A DNA stretch of 64,000 nt from an uncultured Nostoc sp. (GTDB taxonomy: Bacteria > Cyanobacteriota > Cyanobacteriia > Cyanobacteriales > Nostocaceae): positions 83,037 through 147,036 of the forward strand of contig NZ_CALMFY010000103.1 of NCBI RefSeq assembly GCF_937863485.1. Direction: 5' to 3'. Shown here piece by piece: positions 57,488 through 64,000 of this stretch. Each line of letters begins with the position of its first letter. Position 1 is the stretch's first letter. The notes below the pieces were generated by a model. It made no database searches and had not been told where the DNA came from. It saw only the letters and a list, made by a program, of their open reading frames with translations. A program made the translations under genes and the position numbers.

Positions 57488-60400
57488 TTAGAACTTCATT
57501 TCAATTAAAAATTCTGTACCCTCACCTAAAACAGAGTTAAAACTCAATTTGCCATTGTGGGTTTCTTCAATGATTTGACGAGCGATCGCTAATCCTAATC
57601 CTGTCCCTTTGCCCACACCTTTTGTAGTAAACAAGTGGTCAAAAATCTTTTGTTTCACTGATTCATTCATCCCCTTGCCATTATCAATAATAGCAATTTT
57701 CACACTTTCATTTTCCCGAAAGGTTTTAATTATAATTCGGTTGGGATTGGTCTTAATTTCCTTAAAGCTTCGTCCCGTATTTGATTCATCCAGCGCATCA
57801 ATGGCATTTGCCAGAAGATTCATAAATACCTGATTTAATTGCCCAGGAAAACATTCAATCTGGGGTAAATCCCCATAATCAGTTATCACTTCAATTGCTG
57901 GACGTTGTTCGTTAGCTTTCAGGCGATGTTTGAGAATTAAAATCGTACTGTCGATACCTTCGTGAATATTAAACGGCACTTTGTAATCTTTATCCGCACG
58001 AGAGAAAGTGCGGAGACTGGTGCTGATATTGTTGAGGCGATCGCACGCCATCACCATTGAATCAATAATCTTGGGTAAGTCTTCTAAGCTATAATTCAAG
58101 TCGATTTCTTTGGCATGGTCGATAATTTCATCATCGGGATTGGGGAGACTTGATTGATAGAGTTTCAAGTGTTCAACAATATCCGCAAGGCTGGGTTTAG
58201 CTTGTTGAAGGCTGGCATAAATAAATCCCAAAGGATTATTCATTTCATGTGCTACCCCTGCTACTAAGTTACCCAGTGCCGACATTTTCTCACTTTGGAC
58301 GATTTGTAATTGTGCCTGTTGTAAATCTTGTAATGCTTGCCCAGCTTGTTGATAAAGTCGAGCATTCTCTAGGGATATTGCAGCTTGGGAAGAAAGTAGA
58401 TTGATAACTTGCAAACGTTCGTTAGTAAATACCTCGCTTGTGAGTTTATTTTCTAAGTAGAGAATACCTATCAAATGTCCTTGATTAATAATTGGTGTAC
58501 ATAAAATACTTTTAGGTTGATACTCTAGCATATATTCCTCAATCACCCCAGGAATATCTGTTTGGCAATTATTTATAACAATGGTTTCTTGAGTATGTTT
58601 GACATAATTGATAATTTTTATGGGAATATTTTGACAAGTATCTAGTAATTGTGGGTCAAGTATGGTTTGTATTTTCTGATGATGAATCAAGGTAATTGCT
58701 CGGACTTGCCAAGTGTTTTCTTGAGGAAGCAGCAGTACAGCTTTTTTGGCGCCAGAGTTTTCTAAGATAATCCGGGTGAGACTGGCAATAAGTGTATCTA
58801 ATTCCAGAGAACTGGAAATAGCTTGAGCGGCTTTCAGGGCAGAGGTAAAATCTAAAACGTCGGAAATATTGGTGCTGCCAGTGGTATTGGTGCAGGTAGA
58901 TGAGAAAGTCGCATGAAAGACAAGAGTTTCTTGGGGGTTGAAGTTGAGTCGTTGCTGTTGTAATATGACTTGAAGTAATTGGGGATAGCGTTGTTCTAGA
59001 TCGGTAATTTTGGCTTTTGCTCCCCACCGAGAATAAGCATAGTAGGCTTCAATCAAATAATCTTTGGCAATGCGTTCTTTGCCCCATTCGAGATAGAATT
59101 TGGTGGCGAGTTCGTTGGCGAGAGCTTCTTCGTTGAGGTATTCGTGTTCCTTGGCAAGGGCGATCGCGCGATCGTAGTTTTCTATTGCTTCGGCTCTAGC
59201 CTCCAAGACCCGACACCGTTCTGCGACAATCAAGGCGCAGCGGTGAGCCTGATTACTCGGTGCATAAGCTGCCCACCCACTGAGTTTTTCCAGGTTGGTA
59301 GCAACCCGTTCTAGAATGCTTGATTGGTCTGTTTCGCTGGCATCTGGATAAAGCGCTAATTGTTCTAGCGCATCGTAGAAGTGGAAAAGCGGAACACTCA
59401 TCAGTCCTGCCATCCCACGCAAATACTGGGCTGCTTTATTAGCGTTTTCCAACGCTTGTTCATAGTCTTGGAACAGGTAGCAAAGTATTAGCTTATTCAA
59501 ATAAACTTGGTGCAGTGCCGTTACTTCACCCGTTTTCTGGTAAAGCTGAATCATTTTATGCTCATCGCAGTATTCTCCAACCAACCGATATGGCTCTGTT
59601 GATGCCCCCAACAGATTCACGACTACCTGATGGTAAAGACTTTGCGTGTGGAGATAGGTATGCTGCCGCAGCTGCTGCATCACCTTGCGATGGTCTTCTA
59701 GCACTAGCTTGAGGGAAGACAGTTCCTGACCAGTAAAATAAGTATTATGGTCATACACGAGCAGGCTAAGTGCTGCAAGATTGAAATCACCAACTTCTAA
59801 TCCACCGGCATAGGCTTGCAGTAGTCCTGCTAGGGAGGTTTTTGCAGGTTTTTTCCAGTGTTTGAAGAAGCAGTTAAAATCAAAAAGGGCTGCGGCAGCA
59901 AGCTTGGGTGACTGAAGGTATTGCAGGAGGTTTATCTCCAGTTGTCCAAAGCAATAGCCCGCTTCAATATCACCCAATATGGCAATCAACATTAACCCAT
60001 ACAGACCGTAGCCATGAATCGATTCTGGTGCATTTCCATACTGCACCGATAGATCAAACTGGGCAAAGACGACCAGGGGCATCAGGTTTGGGGCAGCTTG
60101 ATAGGCAGGCGACATTATGGTGGATAGAATCATCATTGCGGCTTTTTTGTCCGGCGCAGTCATTTGGGGTAAATGCAGCAAAGATTCTATTGAACTGTTG
60201 CTGAGTTGGATTTGGGTGTGCTGGAGTGCCTGCCCAATATCTGCTGGGGTAGGCTGCTCTGGCAAATGCACCCCCAGAGGTTCCAGCACGAACCGTGCCA
60301 ACTGCAACGCTTCTAAAAGCTGGTTTTGAGCCATGCAAGCCCGAATCCTCGTGTCGTAAACATTAATCCGATCGAGCCAAGAGCGGGCATGAGTGAGTAC

Positions 60401-62887
60401 AACCTCAGCGAACTGCTCCATTTGTTCAAAGTTAGCGTCCAGGAAAGCAGAATTAGCTGCACCTTCATACAGAACGAGCGCAAGAGTGTAGTGGCTCTGC
60501 CAGCAATTGCCCCTCAACAAAGAAATGCCCGTGTTGAAATAGTTTAAAGCCGCTCCATAAGCCGTTGCACCCTTAGCTTTCTGTCCAGCCATCAAGTTTA
60601 ACTGCACGAGTTCCTGTTGCTCCGTCTCATCCTCAATCAGCGATATCCCCTTGTTGAGGTGGTTAACGATCGCAAAAATCTGCTTATCCTGTTCACTCGC
60701 ACTCGTTGCTTGTTGCAGCAAACGTCCAATATTCAGGTGGGTGATTTGCTTTTTCTCTTCTGGAATCAGAGAATACGCCGCTTGCTGAACGCGATCGTGC
60801 AAAAAGCGATAAGTTGGATTCGCTGCTGCATTACAAACCAACGCATTGTCAGACTGAATAAAAAACTTATAGATTTCCGTATTCGGAATAATCAAACCTT
60901 CTTGTAATGCTTTCCACAGTACAGCAGCCGTATCTTCAGGAAACTGCCGGGACACGATCGCCAATGTCGCCAAATCAAACTCTGCTCCAATACAAGCCGC
61001 CAACTTTAACATATCCTGAGTTTGTGTCGGCAACTTTTGCAATTGCAGTGCCATAAACTCGACGACATCATCGGTGATCGCTAAAGCTCTAACTTGGGCA
61101 ATATCACACTGCCAATGCCGTGCTTCCCAGTCAAAAGTAATTTGTTCCTCTTCATAGAGTGCCTTGAGAAACTGAGTCGCAAAAAAGGGATTACCCTTAG
61201 TTTTTTGGTATACCAGTTCGGTCAACGGTTGAGCCAGGGAGCGATCGCAATTCAACGTATCCGTCACCAACTGATTCATATCAACTAGACTTAACGATTG
61301 CAGCGTAATGCTATTGACCACTGCCCCAGTTTTGACGATCTCATCTACGGTTAGGATGAACGGGTGAGCCGATGATACTTCATTATCCCGATACGCACCT
61401 AAGATTAATAAATGTCCTGTCTGTTCCATCAACAATTGTAGCAATTTCAGCGATGCCGAATCTGCCCATTGCAAATCATCCAAAAACATTACTAATGGAT
61501 GTTCTTTACTAGTAAAGACTTGGGTAAACTTTTGGAATAATAAATTAAATCTATTTTGTGCCGCACTTCCTGATAATTCTGGAGCAGGTGATTGTTGACC
61601 AATAATTCTTGATAATTCGGGAATTACTTCAATAATTACTTGTCCGTTCTCACTTACCGCCTCTAAAATCTTGCTTTTCCATTGTTGAATTTCTGCATCG
61701 CTTAGAGTTAACAATTGCCCCATCAAATTCCGAAACGCTTGTACAAATGCCGAAAAGGGAATATTTTTCTGAAATTGGTCAAATTTACCTTTGATAAAAT
61801 AACCGCGTTGACGCACAATCGGTTTATGAACTTCGTTAACTACAACGGTTTTACCAATCCCGGAAAAACCCGCAACCAGCATCATTTCTGTTGCACCAAG
61901 GCTGACTCGCTCAAATGCTTGCAGTATAATTTCTACTTCTGTTTCTCGTCCATAAAGTTTATCGGGAATAAGAAAGCGATCGCATACATCTCTTTGTGCA
62001 ACTGAAAAACTTTCAATTTTACCAGTTGACTGAAGTTGAGTTAAACAATTTTCTAAATCATATTTCAGTCCTAATGCACTCTGATAGCGTTCTTCGGCAT
62101 TTTTTGCCATCAATTTCATGACAATATCTGAAATCGATTTAGGAATTTTGAATGGCTCCAAAGGAGCAGGAAGTTTGGCAATATGACAATGCACCAACTC
62201 CATCATATCCTTGGACTCAAAGGGTAACTTTCCTGTGAGTAATTCGTAGAAAGTGACACCCAGTGAATAAAAATCAGTCCGGTAGTCAATCCCCCGATTC
62301 ATTCTTCCTGTTTGTTCTGGGGAAATATAAGCAAGTGTCCCTTCTAACACATTGGGACTGATCAGCGTTTGAGTTTCTCGTGGTAGTAAAGATGCAATAC
62401 TAAAGTCAATTAATTTTACTTGTTTTGTTTCTGGATTAATTAAAATATTCGCAGGTTTAATATCTTTATGAATAATGCGATCGCGGTACAGTATATCTAA
62501 GATATTGCACAGGGCGATCGCAATCTGTAAAAACTCTGTGAGATTTTGTAGACTTGACCCTATTCCCGATTCTTTAAGAGAAATCCCCCCAAAGTCTTCC
62601 ATCACCAACACATAGCCATTTTGATAAGGTTCTAGGCTATAGGTTTGGATGATTAGGGGTGAGTTAAGATTTTTGGCAACGGTATACTGATTGCGAAACT
62701 GCACCAGTTCGCTGAAACTGGGATATGGATTTTTCAGCAGTTTAATCACTACTCTTAAGGAGTCAGTTTCTCGATAACCTCGATAAACTAGGGTTTTTGA
62801 ACCATTATAAAGTTGTTCCTTAACTTGATATCCGGGAATAGTAACTAGAGTGGTAACCATACTGCTAAATCCTGACGATTTCCACAT
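57488..62887 (-). CDS. Hybrid Ser/Thr kinase - AAA ATPase - GAF - histidine kinase (1799 aa)
   Basis: Domains in order: Hanks kinase (~20-290; YNGSKTLVYRGY, VVIKLL lysine, IIHKDIKPANILINPE, KLIDFSIAS); P-loop ATPase of the PknK/AAA_16 type (~310-600; GFSGIGKTVVVNEVHKP at ~340, Walker B VMFLDDLQWADSAS); a long helical TPR-like region (~700-1300); GAF (~1340-1490; LDTLIASLTRIILENSGAKK, SILCTPIINQGHLIGILYLE); HisKA with the phospho-His in LVAGVAHEMNNPLGF (~1540); HATPase (NQVFMNLLANAIDALDES, IDNGKGM, GVGKGTGLGLAI). Such giants are frequent in Nostoc and serve as multi-input sensors. The start is probably the internal Met10 (MVTTLVTIPGYQV). No response regulator is adjacent. Confidence 0.94.
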   Translation of the reverse strand: MWKSSGFSSMVTTLVTIPGYQVKEQLYNGSKTLVYRGYRETDSLRVVIKLLKNPYPSFSELVQFRNQYTVAKNLNSPLIIQTYSLEPYQNGYVLVMEDFGGISLKESGIGSSLQNLTEFLQIAIALCNILDILYRDRIIHKDIKPANILINPETKQVKLIDFSIASLLPRETQTLISPNVLEGTLAYISPEQTGRMNRGIDYRTDFYSLGVTFYELLTGKLPFESKDMMELVHCHIAKLPAPLEPFKIPKSISDIVMKLMAKNAEERYQSALGLKYDLENCLTQLQSTGKIESFSVAQRDVCDRFLIPDKLYGRETEVEIILQAFERVSLGATEMMLVAGFSGIGKTVVVNEVHKPIVRQRGYFIKGKFDQFQKNIPFSAFVQAFRNLMGQLLTLSDAEIQQWKSKILEAVSENGQVIIEVIPELSRIIGQQSPAPELSGSAAQNRFNLLFQKFTQVFTSKEHPLVMFLDDLQWADSASLKLLQLLMEQTGHLLILGAYRDNEVSSAHPFILTVDEIVKTGAVVNSITLQSLSLVDMNQLVTDTLNCDRSLAQPLTELVYQKTKGNPFFATQFLKALYEEEQITFDWEARHWQCDIAQVRALAITDDVVEFMALQLQKLPTQTQDMLKLAACIGAEFDLATLAIVSRQFPEDTAAVLWKALQEGLIIPNTEIYKFFIQSDNALVCNAAANPTYRFLHDRVQQAAYSLIPEEKKQITHLNIGRLLQQATSASEQDKQIFAIVNHLNKGISLIEDETEQQELVQLNLMAGQKAKGATAYGAALNYFNTGISLLRGNCWQSHYTLALVLYEGAANSAFLDANFEQMEQFAEVVLTHARSWLDRINVYDTRIRACMAQNQLLEALQLARFVLEPLGVHLPEQPTPADIGQALQHTQIQLSNSSIESLLHLPQMTAPDKKAAMMILSTIMSPAYQAAPNLMPLVVFAQFDLSVQYGNAPESIHGYGLYGLMLIAILGDIEAGYCFGQLEINLLQYLQSPKLAAAALFDFNCFFKHWKKPAKTSLAGLLQAYAGGLEVGDFNLAALSLLVYDHNTYFTGQELSSLKLVLEDHRKVMQQLRQHTYLHTQSLYHQVVVNLLGASTEPYRLVGEYCDEHKMIQLYQKTGEVTALHQVYLNKLILCYLFQDYEQALENANKAAQYLRGMAGLMSVPLFHFYDALEQLALYPDASETDQSSILERVATNLEKLSGWAAYAPSNQAHRCALIVAERCRVLEARAEAIENYDRAIALAKEHEYLNEEALANELATKFYLEWGKERIAKDYLIEAYYAYSRWGAKAKITDLEQRYPQLLQVILQQQRLNFNPQETLVFHATFSSTCTNTTGSTNISDVLDFTSALKAAQAISSSLELDTLIASLTRIILENSGAKKAVLLLPQENTWQVRAITLIHHQKIQTILDPQLLDTCQNIPIKIINYVKHTQETIVINNCQTDIPGVIEEYMLEYQPKSILCTPIINQGHLIGILYLENKLTSEVFTNERLQVINLLSSQAAISLENARLYQQAGQALQDLQQAQLQIVQSEKMSALGNLVAGVAHEMNNPLGFIYASLQQAKPSLADIVEHLKLYQSSLPNPDDEIIDHAKEIDLNYSLEDLPKIIDSMVMACDRLNNISTSLRTFSRADKDYKVPFNIHEGIDSTILILKHRLKANEQRPAIEVITDYGDLPQIECFPGQLNQVFMNLLANAIDALDESNTGRSFKEIKTNPNRIIIKTFRENESVKIAIIDNGKGMNESVKQKIFDHLFTTKGVGKGTGLGLAIARQIIEETHNGKLSFNSVLGEGTEFLIEMKF

Positions 62888-63225
62888 TTAGTATTCCCAG
62901 ATGGGTGAAGCAATTCATAATTTAAATGAATACCAAAAAATAAATTATCCGATATTCGTAGAGTCTGTTACACTTCGTTAACGCACTATATCTATCTCAT
63001 TGCTCACGATGCATTACAGCGTTTCGCCTGACGCACCCTTGTATTTTAGAAGAAATGGAAGTTTCTAAAATGATGTTTTCAAAGGTAGGGAATGTAGTAA
63101 AAAAGCTCACCAAGCATCAACTGAAATTGCCGAAATTAGTACCTTGCGTTTCTACAACTTTTTTGAGTTTGCTCTGCGCCTTGCGATCGCGTATGCTAAA
63201 TTCAGTTTGATTTGCATTATCTTCT
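62888..63225. other. Divergent intergenic region, kinase / plsC
   Basis: 338 nt, holds both promoters. A decayed repeat (GCATTACAGCGTTTCGCCTG, ~63010) is the only notable sequence. No gene seen. Confidence 0.4.
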
Positions 63226-63864
63226 GTGGACAAAAACCGCGAACCGTTTATCAGTCTGGCACTTTACCACGCCTTTAAATGGTCGGTCGTCAGCCCCATG
63301 CTTCACGCTTACTTCCGGGGCCAGATTTATGGTACGGAAAATGTCCCTCAATCAGGGCCGCTACTGGTAGTGAGTAATCACGCTAGTTACTTTGACCCGC
63401 CAATTGTCTCCAACTGTGTACGTCGTCCAGTGGCGTACATGGCTAAGGAAGAGTTATTCAATATCCCCATTTTGGCGCAAGCGATTAAATTGTACGGTGC
63501 TTACCCGGTGAGTCGGGGAAATACCGATCGCACTGCCATCCGTTCCGCCCTAGAATATCTCAATAACGGTTGGGCTATCGGTGTTTTCTTACAAGGTACT
63601 CGCACCCCAGATGGTCGAATTACAGACCCCAAAAGAGGCGCATTGCTGCTGGCGGCGAAAGCAAAAGCCCCAATATTGCCGGTGAGTGTCTGGGGTACTG
63701 AGAGGATTTTAGAAAAAGGATCGTCCCGACCTCGCGCAGTTCCCATCACTGTGAGAATTGGTAACTTGATTGATGCTCCCAGTTCTACTAATAAAGAGGA
63801 ATTGGAAGCGTTGACACAAAAGTGTGCCACGGTAATTAACCAGATGCATGACTTAGGAAGATGA
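63226..63864 (+). CDS. plsC: 1-acyl-sn-glycerol-3-phosphate acyltransferase
   Basis: 212 residues, GTG start. HX4D motif NHASYFD, followed by PVAYMAKEELFNIPILAQAI, and the substrate loop FLQGTRTPDGR (variant of FPEGTRS), then LLLAAKAKAPILPVSVWGTE. Acylates lysophosphatidic acid to phosphatidic acid at the membrane. It fits the plsX-fabH-fabD-plsC set, here split by the kinase gene on the opposite strand. Codon use is like the other lipid genes. Confidence 0.93.
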   Translation: MDKNREPFISLALYHAFKWSVVSPMLHAYFRGQIYGTENVPQSGPLLVVSNHASYFDPPIVSNCVRRPVAYMAKEELFNIPILAQAIKLYGAYPVSRGNTDRTAIRSALEYLNNGWAIGVFLQGTRTPDGRITDPKRGALLLAAKAKAPILPVSVWGTERILEKGSSRPRAVPITVRIGNLIDAPSSTNKEELEALTQKCATVINQMHDLGR

Positions 63865-64000
63865 GTTAGACAAGCAATAGATAAACCTCATCTATGTTGA
63901 AAACCGTAGTTTTTGCCCTCACCCTAAATCCCTCTCCCCCGACTTGGGAGAGGGACTTGTTTCCGGCTCCCCTTCTCCCAAATTTGGGAGAAGGGGCTGG
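63865..64000. repeat. Downstream hairpin repeats after plsC
   Basis: Two hairpins: CCCTCTCCC / GGGAGAGGG (63930-63954) and a perfect 28-bp palindrome CCCCTTCTCCCAAA plus its complement (63969-63996). These are common dispersed repeats in Nostoc and may act as terminators for plsC, although no U-run follows. Confidence 0.75.

Overview
The window is a chromosomal stretch of a filamentous, hormogonium-forming cyanobacterium of the Nostoc type. Four things support this: a complete-looking hormogonium polysaccharide (hps) locus; cyanobacterial versions of housekeeping proteins (ribBA fusion, NusB, FtsY, MetG, MenH, PlsX/FabH/FabD); many HIP1 octamers (GCGATCGC); and the heptanucleotide tandem repeats (STRR), hairpin repeats and MITE-like elements that fill most gaps. 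I cannot name the species from sequence alone. No rRNA, tRNA, CRISPR array, phage or intact insertion sequence was recognised.

Layout. 0-2.8 kb (minus strand): truncated trypsin-like protease, COP23-domain secreted protein, membrane Ser/Thr kinase with a PsbP-like tail. 3.1-11 kb: enolase, argC, ribBA, a cell-wall amidase, a decayed LRR-Roc (ROCO) gene and a DUF4126 membrane protein. 11.7-15.2 kb: cobalamin-dependent methionine synthase. 16-29.8 kb: the hps locus, with HpsA, pseudopilins B, C, D and H, glycosyltransferases E, F, G and K, and membrane protein HpsJ; hpsI is present only as a frameshifted, stop-containing relic. 30.5-34.2 kb: a broken DUF502 gene, nusB and ftsY. 34.2-35.7 kb: a 1.5 kb gap with several strong hairpins that may encode a structured RNA. 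35.7-44.4 kb: a GAF-PP2C phosphatase, a 13-repeat ankyrin protein, DUF4079 and DUF1997 proteins, an NAD(P)-binding oxidoreductase, a lysozyme-like protein beside a DUF29 relic, menH, and a CsoR/InrS-type nickel-sensor-like repressor. 44.4-48 kb (minus): lptC-like lipoprotein, NYN-domain protein, metG. 48.4-54 kb: an acyltransferase followed by a plant-PES-like hydrolase, a MazF-type toxin-antitoxin pair, an EcsC-like protein, a 42-bp tandem hairpin array and pepA. 54.1-63.9 kb: the lipid genes plsX-fabH-fabD and plsC, with a very large Ser/Thr-kinase/ATPase/GAF/histidine-kinase hybrid lying between fabD and plsC on the opposite strand.

How genes work together. The hps genes are expected to build and export the polysaccharide needed for hormogonium gliding: prepilin-like proteins would form a secretion pseudopilus and the GT2 enzymes would make the glycan. 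HpsA itself carries a prepilin-like N-terminus. plsX, fabH, fabD and plsC feed fatty-acid initiation and phosphatidic acid synthesis. Several genes are visibly decaying (hpsI, DUF502, ROCO, DUF29), and repeat fragments have entered coding sequence in hpsG and possibly hpsC, which suggests a genome under relaxed selection or active repeat spread. All domain assignments come from motif recognition by eye; no database search was run.
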